DNA of 20,666 nt from Clostridiaceae bacterium. Its GTDB lineage: Bacteria > Bacillota > Clostridia > Oscillospirales > Acutalibacteraceae. Every line of letters starts with the position of its first letter. Position 1 is the first letter of the stretch. The translations under genes and the position numbers were made by a program. Under the pieces are notes generated by a model. It did not search any database. It was not told the DNA's origin and saw nothing but the letters and a program-made list of their open reading frames with translations. The DNA is taken from NCBI GenBank assembly GCA_016295895.1, contig JAEDKI010000012.1:1-20666 (forward strand). The letters run 5' to 3'. Positions 14,160 through 20,666 of this stretch are shown here, one piece after another.

Positions 14160-14198
14160 TCAAATGAAAAACGGCGAGCGGATGATGTTCGCCGTTTT
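14160..14198 (-). terminator. Intrinsic terminator of metA
   Basis: A perfect 10-bp stem AAAACGGCGA (14168-14177)/TCGCCGTTTT (14189-14198) with an 11-base loop follows the metA stop codon by 6 bases; the minus strand continues with TTTTT and TCATTTG. It closes the coaX-panT-metA unit. Confidence 0.85.
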
Positions 14199-14204
14199 CG
14201 TTTC

Positions 14205-15119
14205 TTACAGCGTGTTGAGGTCGTAAGGTGTCTGCTGATACACAAAATAGTTAAGCCAGTTTTCAAAGATAAGATTTGCCGTGCTTTTCCAAGTCATTTT
14301 CGGAGTCTTTGTCGGGTCATTATCGGGAAAATAATTGAACGGAATCTTGATGTCAAGCCCTTTGTTGAGATCACGGAAATATTCCTTTGCGAGAGTGCCT
14401 CTGTCATATTCGGAATGACCCGTTGCAAAGAAATTCCTGCACGCCATGTCCGATATCAGATGAACGCCCGCAAACTCGGAGTAAGAAAGAATCTGCAAAT
14501 CTTTAACAAGAGCAATATCGCTTCGTCTGTTTTCGGTGTGCCTTGAATGAGGAACGAAAAATTCATCGTCAACGCCTCTCATCAGGGGATGGAACGGGTC
14601 AAGGCATCTGTGAGGGAACACGCCGAAAAGCTTTTCCTTAAGCGGATATTTCGGAACACCGTAGTGATAATGAAGAGCCGCCTGCGCTCCCCAGCAGATG
14701 TGGAAAGTCGAATAGACATTCTTTTTGCTCCATTCAAATATTTCACAAAGCTCATCCCAATAGTCAACCATCTCAAATTCAAGATGCTCAACGGGTGCAC
14801 CCGTGACGATAAGGCCGTCATATTTCTTTTGGGATATTTCGTCAAAAGTCTTGTAGAATTTGAGCATATGTTCTTCGGATATGTTCTTGGACTTATGGGA
14901 TTTAACCTGCAAAAGCTCAATTTCAATCTGAAGCGGCGAGTTGCTCAGAAGCCTGAGAAGCTGATTTTCGGTTTCAACCTTGGTGGGCATGAGATTCAGA
15001 ATAAGAATATTAAGCGGTCTTATATCCTGAGAAACCGCCCTGTCCTCGGTCATAACGAATATATTTTCAGCTTCAAGCGCCTTATGAGCGGGAAGCTCAT
15101 TTGCAATCTTTATGGGCAT
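14205..15119 (-). CDS. metA: Homoserine O-acetyltransferase, MetA type
   Basis: MetA acylates the hydroxyl of L-homoserine, the first committed step of methionine synthesis, in the cytoplasm. The 304-residue protein has the family's normal length, and its numbering matches the well-studied enzymes: catalytic Cys142 (HICWGAQA), His235 and Glu237 (FATGHSEYD). Position 111 is Glu (TGAPVEHLEF). In this family Glu111 favours acetyl-CoA and Gly111 favours succinyl-CoA, so the enzyme should be an O-acetyltransferase in spite of the common name homoserine O-succinyltransferase. AAGGTGAT lies 7 bases before the ATG. The start is 27 bases after the end of the pantothenate transporter gene, with no terminator between, so it is probably the last gene of the operon. 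No other methionine gene and no S-box or T-box leader is visible here. Confidence 0.95.
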   Translation of the reverse strand: MPIKIANELPAHKALEAENIFVMTEDRAVSQDIRPLNILILNLMPTKVETENQLLRLLSNSPLQIEIELLQVKSHKSKNISEEHMLKFYKTFDEISQKKYDGLIVTGAPVEHLEFEMVDYWDELCEIFEWSKKNVYSTFHICWGAQAALHYHYGVPKYPLKEKLFGVFPHRCLDPFHPLMRGVDDEFFVPHSRHTENRRSDIALVKDLQILSYSEFAGVHLISDMACRNFFATGHSEYDRGTLAKEYFRDLNKGLDIKIPFNYFPDNDPTKTPKMTWKSTANLIFENWLNYFVYQQTPYDLNTL

Positions 15120-15146
15120 ATCAGTATCACCTTATAGATTAATAAT

Positions 15147-15767
15147 TTATCGGATTCTTTTGTTTGCGGTCAGAAGCGCTTTTGATGCCGCTGATGAAAT
15201 AACAAAGCCTGCGGCGGCTTCAACTGCTCCGTTAAGGCCGACAAACCATGCGAAGAACGCAAGAATGTTGCTTGCCGCCGACTGACTGTAGAGAGAAGCA
15301 AAAAAGTCGGTGCGGCTGAACAGCAGAAGAAAAGAGCCGACGAAAAGCAGCGTGTTGAGCAGGGGGCAGCAAAGGCTTGAAACGGCGCAGGGCACGGAAT
15401 TACCCTTGCAGACCTTGGAAAGCCCTTTGAAAATCAGCCCCGTGAGCAAACCCTCAAGAATTCTCGGAATAAGGCAGATAATGAGGGTGTAAATCGGGCT
15501 GATTGCAACAAGTGCCGCTCCGAATGCGCTCATTCCCGAAACAGCCTGCCAGAAGCTTGTCAGACCGAATACCGCTCCGCATATTGCCCCGGCAGAAGGT
15601 CCGAGTACAATTGCCGCAATGGCAACGGGAATAACATTCAGCGTTATTTCAATAACGCCGATTTTGATGTAACCGATGCTTGTGAAGCCGAAGATCAACA
15701 GCAGTGCAACAAGCACGGAAAGCTGGGTGAGGCGCAGTATGCGCCGGGTGTTTGCGGATTTTGACAT
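15147..15767 (-). CDS. panT: ECF transporter S component, probably pantothenate (PanT)
   Basis: A 206-residue integral membrane protein with about six hydrophobic segments, which would bind a vitamin outside and hand it to a shared energising module (EcfA, EcfA', EcfT) encoded elsewhere. The N-terminal half reads like the PanT/FolT type of S component: GFTSIGYIKIGVIEITLNVIP, then a glycine-rich helix LGPSAGAICGAVFGLTSFW. The specificity is inferred mainly from the upstream neighbour, a type III pantothenate kinase, since uptake and phosphorylation of pantothenate are consecutive steps. The frame starts at 15797, but GGAGG (15780-15776) followed by ATG at 15767 gives the better start. The 116-base gap from coaX contains a small hairpin (15813-15828). 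Folate or another vitamin is the alternative. Confidence 0.85.
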   Translation of the reverse strand: MSKSANTRRILRLTQLSVLVALLLIFGFTSIGYIKIGVIEITLNVIPVAIAAIVLGPSAGAICGAVFGLTSFWQAVSGMSAFGAALVAISPIYTLIICLIPRILEGLLTGLIFKGLSKVCKGNSVPCAVSSLCCPLLNTLLFVGSFLLLFSRTDFFASLYSQSAASNILAFFAWFVGLNGAVEAAAGFVISSAASKALLTANKRIR

Positions 15768-15883
15768 AATATATTCCTCCTTGCTGCTGCTCCGCAATGA
15801 ATTTTAAAGCAACCGCATATTGATGCGGCAGCTTCGGGCGGATGCAGCGCATGATTGACGAAATAAGTTATTGCCTGTATATT

Positions 15884-16654
15884 TTATTTTTTGTTTTTTT
15901 CGTATAAAACCTTCAAGCCGTATAAAATCAGCTCGCCGTTATAAATGATATCCCGTTTACAGCTTTTTACAAGGTCTTTTGAAAGGCCTCCCGTTGCAAC
16001 GGTGGTCATAACCCTGTCGCCAAGCTCGTCCTCAAGCTTTTCGCAAAGACCGTCAAGCATCGCCGCAAAGCCGAAGACCGTTCCCGATTGCATTGAATCG
16101 ATTGAGTTTTTGCCGATTGCATGGGTCGGAGTTTTAAGGCTGATGTTCGGAAGCTGAGAGGTTCTTGCGGAAAGTGCGTCAAGAGAAATTCCGATTCCGG
16201 GTGAAATGGTGCAGCCGCAGAATGCGCCGTTTCCGTCAATAACGCTGATTTTGCTCGCCGTGCCGAGATCAATGACAAGGCAGGGCAGGGGATAAAGATT
16301 CGCCGCTCCGACTGCTCCCGCAAGCAGATCCGCTCCGAGCTGGGCGGGGTTGTCAATCAGAATGTTCATTCCCGTTTTGATTCCGGGGCCGAGAATCATC
16401 GGCTTACAGCCCGTGATTCTTTTAACCGCTTCGCTGACGGTTGACGAAAGCTCGGGCACAACGCTGCTTATCGCCGCTCCGTCAAAGCTGTAGTGCGGAG
16501 TCTGATACAAATCAAAAATCTGCTTGAACTCAACGGCGTATTGGTCGGGGGTTCTTGAACGGTCGGTTGCAAGGCGTGAAACGAAAACAAGTCTGTCACC
16601 GTCATAAACGCCCATTGTTATGTTGGTGTTTCCTATATCTATTGTCAGAAGCAT
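15884..16654 (-). CDS. coaX: Type III pantothenate kinase
   Basis: CoaX phosphorylates pantothenate, the first step of coenzyme A synthesis; type III enzymes need a monovalent cation and are not feedback-inhibited by CoA. The 256-residue protein carries the ASKHA-fold motifs DIGNTN (6-11), GADLLAGAVGA (107-117, Asp109 the expected base), DLGTASKISVID (129-140) and the glycine-rich CTISPGIGISLDAL (148-161). Two positions differ from the usual motifs: Leu110 where GADR has Arg, and Ser-Lys where GTATT is common. AGGTGAT lies 5 bases before ATG 16654; the frame extends 21 codons further, but across the promoter. A consensus promoter makes it the first gene of a probable operon with panT and metA. 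It is divergent from the radical SAM gene. Confidence 0.92.
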   Translation of the reverse strand: MLLTIDIGNTNITMGVYDGDRLVFVSRLATDRSRTPDQYAVEFKQIFDLYQTPHYSFDGAAISSVVPELSSTVSEAVKRITGCKPMILGPGIKTGMNILIDNPAQLGADLLAGAVGAANLYPLPCLVIDLGTASKISVIDGNGAFCGCTISPGIGISLDALSARTSQLPNISLKTPTHAIGKNSIDSMQSGTVFGFAAMLDGLCEKLEDELGDRVMTTVATGGLSKDLVKSCKRDIIYNGELILYGLKVLYEKNKK

Positions 16655-16685
16655 AAAAATCACCTGTTTTGTCATAGTTACATAT

Positions 16686-16714
16686 ATTATACACTCTTTC
16701 TCGTTGAAATGCAA
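16686..16714 (-). promoter_or_regulatory. Promoter of the coaX-panT-metA operon
   Basis: On the minus strand TTGCAT (16714-16709) and TATAAT (16691-16686) with a 17-base spacer, about 32 bases upstream of the coaX start. It stands back to back with the promoter of the radical SAM gene. Confidence 0.85.
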
Positions 16715-16722
16715 CAAAATAC

Positions 16723-16750
16723 TTGATTTTAATTTAATGTATTGTATAAT
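16723..16750 (+). promoter_or_regulatory. Promoter of the radical SAM gene
   Basis: TTGATT (16723-16728) and TATAAT (16745-16750) with a 16-base spacer; the start codon follows at 16783 behind AGAGGTGA. Only 8 bases separate its -35 from that of the divergent coaX promoter. Confidence 0.75.
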
Positions 16751-16782
16751 ATAAAACAGAAAAAAGAAAGAGGTGACACCCG

Positions 16783-17664
16783 ATGAAATGCACGGTCTGC
16801 CCGAGAAACTGCATGGCTGACAGAACGGGAGGAAAAGGCTTTTGCGGAGTCGGAGAAGGCTTCAGGGTTGCAAGGGCGGCTCCTCATTTTTGGGAAGAGC
16901 CGTGCATTAGCGGAGTCAACGGCTCGGGCACGGTGTTTTTTTCGGGCTGTAATCTCGGCTGTGTTTTCTGCCAGAATTATGAAGTCAGCCATTCCGCTTT
17001 CGGCAGAGAGTTAACCGATTCCGAGCTTATGAAAGCGTTCGATTCTCTTATCGAATCGGGCGTTCATAATCTGAATCTCGTAACGCCGACCCATTATGCT
17101 CCCCGACTTGCAAAGGTTCTGAAAGAATACAATTCACCCGTTCCCGTGGTATGGAATTCTTCGGGCTATGAGAAGGCTGAAACGCTGAAATTGCTTGAGG
17201 GACTTGTTGATATTTATTTACCCGACATAAAATATTTTGAAAGCGCACCCGCTCTCAAATATTCGGGAGCGGCGGATTATTTTGACCGTGCCTCTGAAGC
17301 GGTGAGAGAGATGTTCCGTCAGGTCGGTTTGCTTGAAACCGACGAAAACGGAATTGCGAAAAAAGGGATTATTATCAGGCATATGGTGCTTCCGGGCAAT
17401 ATTTCTCAGGCGGTCAAGGTGTTTTCATGGGTTCGTGAGAATTTTCCGCCCGAAATCAGCATCAGCGTTATGCGGCAGTATACGCCCTACGGCAAGGCGC
17501 TTGATATGCCGCCGATTGATCGCAGGCTTTCTGCAAGGGAATATTCGATTGTCAAAGAGAAAATATTGGCTCTCGGATTTGAAAACTGTTATTTTCAGGG
17601 AAAAGATTCCGCAAAGGAGAATTTTATTCCCGATTTTAACCTTGAAGGTCTTGACCTTTCATAA
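16783..17664 (+). CDS. PflX/PflA-like radical SAM protein
   Basis: A 293-residue cytoplasmic iron-sulfur protein that should bind a [4Fe-4S] cluster and S-adenosylmethionine to make a 5'-deoxyadenosyl radical. The cluster motif is Cys56-x3-Cys60-x2-Cys63 (GCNLGCVFCQNYEVS). An N-terminal Cys set (Cys3, Cys6, Cys10, Cys21; CTVCPRNC..GFCGV) marks the PflX group (COG1313), relatives of pyruvate formate-lyase activating enzyme. Further barrel segments are NLVTPTHYAP, VVWNSSGYE, DIYLPDIKY and HMVLPGN. No formate-lyase-like glycyl radical enzyme is encoded in the window, so the partner is unknown. It has its own promoter and a good ribosome binding site; mscL starts 50 bases after its stop with no strong terminator between. 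Confidence 0.9.
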   Translation: MKCTVCPRNCMADRTGGKGFCGVGEGFRVARAAPHFWEEPCISGVNGSGTVFFSGCNLGCVFCQNYEVSHSAFGRELTDSELMKAFDSLIESGVHNLNLVTPTHYAPRLAKVLKEYNSPVPVVWNSSGYEKAETLKLLEGLVDIYLPDIKYFESAPALKYSGAADYFDRASEAVREMFRQVGLLETDENGIAKKGIIIRHMVLPGNISQAVKVFSWVRENFPPEISISVMRQYTPYGKALDMPPIDRRLSAREYSIVKEKILALGFENCYFQGKDSAKENFIPDFNLEGLDLS

Positions 17665-17713
17665 ATTTTTTGGTAAATTGTAATAGAATTTTAATAATAA
17701 GGAGATATGCTGT

Positions 17714-18178
17714 ATGGCAAAGAAAAACGGATTCTTCGGAGAGTTCAAAAAATTCATCACAAGAGGCAATGTTATCGACCTTGCAGTCGGCGTTATCGTC
17801 GGCGGCGCATTCCAGAAAATCGTCAATTCGCTTGTTGACGATATCGTAATGCCCGTTATCAGCCTTGCAACAAAGGGACTTGATTTTGCAAATTGGTTCA
17901 TTGCTCTTGACGGCGAAAAATATGCAACTCTTGAGGCCGCAAAAGAAGCAGGCGCGGCAACTCTCAACTTCGGCAATTTCATCAGCGCAATTCTGAATTT
18001 CCTCATCATGGCGTTTATTATTTTCCTGCTTGTCAAAGGAATCAACAGCGTTGTTGAAAAAACAAAGAAGCCCGAAGCTCCCGAAGCTCCCAAGACCAAG
18101 AAATGTCCCTACTGCAAAACCGAAATCGATATCGAAGCTTCAAGATGCCCGCATTGTACTTCTGAAATTGCAGAATAA
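17714..18178 (+). CDS. mscL: Large-conductance mechanosensitive channel MscL with C-terminal zinc ribbon
   Basis: MscL is a pentameric stretch-activated channel of the cytoplasmic membrane that releases solutes on osmotic downshock. The 154-residue protein has the amphipathic N-terminus (FGEFKKFITRGNVIDLAVGV), the first pore-lining helix with glycine packing (VGVIVGGAF), a periplasm-side loop (about 50-83) and the second helix (about 86-110). After the usual length it continues with a Pro/Glu/Lys linker and a zinc ribbon of two CxxC pairs (Cys131/Cys134 and Cys145/Cys148; CPYCKTEI..RCPHCTSEI), which would lie in the cytoplasm at the pore mouth. AAGGAGAT precedes the ATG. It is followed by proC after 31 bases. 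Confidence 0.96.
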   Translation: MAKKNGFFGEFKKFITRGNVIDLAVGVIVGGAFQKIVNSLVDDIVMPVISLATKGLDFANWFIALDGEKYATLEAAKEAGAATLNFGNFISAILNFLIMAFIIFLLVKGINSVVEKTKKPEAPEAPKTKKCPYCKTEIDIEASRCPHCTSEIAE

Positions 18179-18209
18179 TTCAATTAAAACATGCAAAGGG
18201 TGACTCTTT

Positions 18210-19019
18210 ATGAAATTGGGATTTATCGGAACGGGCAATCTTGCGAGCGCAATTGTCAGAGGCGTTGCGTCAGCGGGCAAAATTCCGACAGATGAAATTT
18301 TGATATTTGATGTGAATTCCGAAAAAACCGAGGATTTGAAGGCTCAGCTCGGCGTTCGGACTGCTCAGAGCGCAAAAGAGGTTGCGGCAAAATGCGAAAA
18401 TGTCGTTATTGCCGTGAAGCCGAAAGATTTTGCCGCCCTTGCCCGTGATATCAGCGGCGAGGTCATGGCAAATAATCCGCTTGTCATTTCAACAGCCGCA
18501 GGAACGGAAATTTCATCGATAATTTCATATTTCGGCTTTGATGCAAAGGTTGTCAGAATAATGCCGAACATCAATGCCGCCGTTGGCGAAGCCATGACCG
18601 CTTTTTGTGCCTCAGATTCGGTTTCGCAGTCCGAAAAGGATTTTGCCGCCGAATTCTGCTCTTATTTCGGTAAAGCGGTTGCCCTTGAAGAAAAATATTT
18701 TTCGGCTTTTACCGCAATTGCAGGCTCTGCGCCTGCTTTTGCGTTCATCTTTGCCGATGCTCTGACCGATGCAGGCATAAAATACGGTCTGCCTGCCTCA
18801 ACGGCTCAGGATATCGCCGCTCAAATGCTTCTCGGCAGCGCAAAGCTGTTGCTTGAAAGCCCTCTTTCGGTAAGTGAACTTATCAGAAATGTATGCTCGC
18901 CTGCGGGAACAACCATCGAGGGCGTATGCAGCCTGAAAGAATCGGGCTTTGAAAATGCGGTAATAACCGCAATTGATAAAACGGTTGAAAAAGACCGCAG
19001 AATGAGCGGTAAAAACTGA
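18210..19019 (+). CDS. proC: Pyrroline-5-carboxylate reductase
   Basis: ProC reduces 1-pyrroline-5-carboxylate to L-proline with NAD(P)H, the last step of proline synthesis, in the cytoplasm. The 269-residue protein has the family's normal length: an N-terminal Rossmann loop GFIGTGNLASAI (4-15), AVKP (68-71), RIMPNINAAVGEAMTAF (116-132), and the dimer/active-site signature AGSAPAFAFIFADALTDAG, followed by the CSPAGTTIEG segment of the C-terminal domain. AAGGGTGA lies 6 bases before the ATG. It follows mscL after 31 bases and precedes the GH123-like gene by 24 bases in the same direction, with no terminator, so the three may share a message; both mscL and proline relate to osmotic balance. Confidence 0.95.
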   Translation: MKLGFIGTGNLASAIVRGVASAGKIPTDEILIFDVNSEKTEDLKAQLGVRTAQSAKEVAAKCENVVIAVKPKDFAALARDISGEVMANNPLVISTAAGTEISSIISYFGFDAKVVRIMPNINAAVGEAMTAFCASDSVSQSEKDFAAEFCSYFGKAVALEEKYFSAFTAIAGSAPAFAFIFADALTDAGIKYGLPASTAQDIAAQMLLGSAKLLLESPLSVSELIRNVCSPAGTTIEGVCSLKESGFENAVITAIDKTVEKDRRMSGKN

Positions 19020-19043
19020 CAGAGATGAAAGGGGAGAATAAGA

Positions 19044-20663
19044 ATGGAATTAATGATTCTGAGTTCGCTTGAAAAGGTTTTTTCCGATGAAAAGCCGACT
19101 GCTCCCGAGCTTAAAAGCTTTTCAATGCTTAAAAATGAGCGTTCTTCTTTTCAGACGGCGTTCTGCTGCGCCGACGACGCTTCGGTTTCTTTTGAGCTGA
19201 GCGGAAAAGCGGCGGAATTCGCAAAGGCTTACATAGTCAGGGATGTTCCCGTCAAGCTTGCCGCAAACGAAAATGCAGACGACTTTTATCTTCGCAAGGA
19301 GTCAGGCAATTATCCCGATTATCTTGTTCCCGTCAGCGACGGATTTGAAGCTGAAAAGGGCAAGTGGTACAGCCTTTGGGTTGAGCTTTGCCCGAACGGA
19401 AGTGAAGCGGGCAAATATCCGATTTGCGTTGAGATAAAAGAGAACGGAGAAACCGCCGCAAAGGGCGAAGCGGAGGTTGAAATCATTGATGCCGTGCTTC
19501 CCGAACAGGATTGGATTTATACCTGCTGGTATCATTCCGATTGCATCTGCAATTATTATGGCGTTGAGCCTTTCAGCGACGAATATTGGCGGATAAACCG
19601 CAATTTTATTCAAATGGCGGCAGAGCACGGAATGAACTGCATTCTGACCCCCGTTTTCACGCCTCCGCTTGATACAATGGTCGGCGGCGAGAGAAGAACT
19701 GTTCAGCTTGTTAAAATCCGTAAAAACGGCGGAAAGTATTATTTTGACTTCAAGAATTTCAGAAAATGGGTCAAAATGTGCCGTGAGTGCGGAATCGAAT
19801 ATTTTGAAATCAGCCATTTCTTCACTCAATGGGGCGCAAAGCACGCTCCGAAGATAGTTGCCATTGACCGAAAGGGCAGGGAAAAGAAGATTTTCGGCTG
19901 GTCAACGAGAACCTCAAGCAAGGCTTATGACGATTTTCTCCGCAGCTTTGCACAGTCGTTTGTAAAAGTGCTTGAAGATGAGGGAATAAAGGATAAATGC
20001 CTTATCCATGTTTCCGATGAGCCGAATCTCAGCCATCTTGAAACATATAAGCGCAGAGCACGGCTTATTGAAGAAATTTTCCCCGGAATCAAGGTCATTG
20101 ACGCTCTTTCCGATTTCGCATTTTATGAGAGCGGAACAGTCAAGAATCCGATACCGAACGAAAATGATATTGCCGAATTCATCGGCAATGTGCCCGAGCT
20201 CTGGACTTATTATTGCTGCGGAAACGGAGATAAATATGTTCCCAACAGATTTTTATCCATGCCGTCGCTTCGCAACAGAGTTCTCGGAATCCTGATGTAT
20301 AAATATGATATAAAAGGCTTCCTGCAATGGGGCTATAATTTCTATAATACTCAGTATTCAATCAGAAGCATTGACCCGTTCAAGGTTACCGATGCGGGCG
20401 GAGCTTTCCCTGCGGGAGATTCGTTCATTGTTTATCCCGGTGAGGGCGGCGAACCGCTTGCTTCGCTGAGACTTAAAGTTTTATTCGACGGATTCGAGGA
20501 TCTGAAAGCACTCAAGCTTCTTGAAAAGAAAATAGGCAGAGAAAAGGTGCTTGAGTTCATCGACAAGGATTTGTTCAAACCGCTGACCTTCATGGAATAT
20601 CCGCATGAAAACGATTGGCTGCTTGAAACGAGAGAAAAAATCAACCATATGCTTGTCGATTAA
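19044..20663 (+). CDS. GH123/DUF4091-like cytoplasmic glycoside hydrolase family protein
   Basis: A 539-residue protein with an N-terminal beta-sandwich (about 1-150) and a TIM-barrel catalytic region (about 155-535) of the DUF4091/GH123 type. Characterised GH123 enzymes are exo-beta-N-acetylgalactosaminidases that use an adjacent Asp-Glu pair with substrate assistance; here the pair is Asp325-Glu326 in HVSDEPNLSH. Later segments GFLQWGYNFYNT (425-436) and the C-terminal SLRLKVLFDGFEDLKALKLLE are also typical of the family. There is no signal peptide, so the protein should act in the cytoplasm on imported sugars or oligosaccharides; secreted relatives are common, so this is notable. GGGGAG lies 7 bases before the ATG. 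Sugar specificity is not certain. The stop codon lies 3 bases before the window ends. Confidence 0.85.
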   Translation: MELMILSSLEKVFSDEKPTAPELKSFSMLKNERSSFQTAFCCADDASVSFELSGKAAEFAKAYIVRDVPVKLAANENADDFYLRKESGNYPDYLVPVSDGFEAEKGKWYSLWVELCPNGSEAGKYPICVEIKENGETAAKGEAEVEIIDAVLPEQDWIYTCWYHSDCICNYYGVEPFSDEYWRINRNFIQMAAEHGMNCILTPVFTPPLDTMVGGERRTVQLVKIRKNGGKYYFDFKNFRKWVKMCRECGIEYFEISHFFTQWGAKHAPKIVAIDRKGREKKIFGWSTRTSSKAYDDFLRSFAQSFVKVLEDEGIKDKCLIHVSDEPNLSHLETYKRRARLIEEIFPGIKVIDALSDFAFYESGTVKNPIPNENDIAEFIGNVPELWTYYCCGNGDKYVPNRFLSMPSLRNRVLGILMYKYDIKGFLQWGYNFYNTQYSIRSIDPFKVTDAGGAFPAGDSFIVYPGEGGEPLASLRLKVLFDGFEDLKALKLLEKKIGREKVLEFIDKDLFKPLTFMEYPHENDWLLETREKINHMLVD

Positions 20664-20666
20664 AAC

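Noticed and set aside
14547..15137. 196-codon plus-strand open frame opposite metA
   Set aside because: It mirrors the metA coding frame; the translation is low in domain content and metA's catalytic residues prove the other strand.
15120..15146. SAM (S-box) riboswitch or T-box leader expected before a methionine gene
   Set aside because: Only 27 bases separate metA from panT, too short for either; control must act at the operon promoter or elsewhere.
17645..17658. AAGGTC/GACCTT inverted repeat at the end of the radical SAM gene, considered as a terminator
   Set aside because: The stem is 5-6 bp with a very small loop and the T-run begins several bases later, so it is too weak to call.

Overview
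The window looks like chromosomal DNA of a Gram-positive, probably gut-dwelling Clostridia member (Oscillospirales/Ruminococcaceae-like). The evidence is its moderate GC content, strong AGGAGG-type ribosome binding sites, consensus TTGACA/TATAAT promoters, intrinsic hairpin-plus-T-run terminators, an ECF vitamin transporter S component, Thr/Lys-rich surface-protein linkers and a lipoprotein. Taxonomy is an inference; there is no rRNA here to confirm it.

Layout. (1) 1-930: an AT-rich partial ORF of unknown function, a gene-free stretch, then two tandem leucine tRNA genes (anticodons GAG and CAG) on the minus strand, with a consensus promoter and a terminator after each. (2) 979-2529: a minus-strand pair made of a short XRE-type regulator and a membrane-anchored Thr-rich surface protein; palindromes that could be an operator lie just upstream. 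(3) 2591-6260: a sugar-phosphate isomerase/epimerase-like TIM barrel (-), a small membrane protein (+), and a two-gene operon of a Gfo/Idh/MocA oxidoreductase and a PHP-domain hydrolase (+). (4) 6325-9173: membrane and envelope genes: a DUF308/HdeD-like protein, two members of the CmpB-like 'putative ABC transporter permease' family, and a MraY-like glycosyl-1-phosphate transferase between them. (5) 9155-13551 (-): a translationally coupled pair consisting of a GHL10-type lipoprotein and a 966-residue multidomain N-acetylmuramoyl-L-alanine amidase. (6) 13614-14133: a DUF1294 membrane protein followed directly by a 224-bp non-coding element with perfect 17-bp terminal inverted repeats and nested hairpins. 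(7) 14205-16654 (-): probable operon coaX-panT-metA (type III pantothenate kinase, pantothenate ECF S component, acetyl-CoA-dependent homoserine transacetylase). (8) 16783-20663 (+): a PflX-type radical SAM protein, mscL with a C-terminal zinc ribbon, proC, and a cytoplasmic GH123/DUF4091-like protein.

How the genes work together: coaX and panT both supply CoA, and the MetA type here (Glu at position 111) spends acetyl-CoA on methionine synthesis. The GHL10 lipoprotein and the amidase probably act together on peptidoglycan at the outer face of the membrane; the amidase's N-terminal domain appears to be a degenerate relative of its partner. The isomerase, oxidoreductase, PHP protein and GH123-like protein are all cytoplasmic carbohydrate enzymes, suggesting glycan or polyol catabolism. 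I see no CRISPR array, phage module, transposase or toxin-antitoxin pair. The least explained objects are the 224-bp inverted-repeat element, the pseudo-hydrolase domain of the amidase, and the CmpB/MraY-like cluster.
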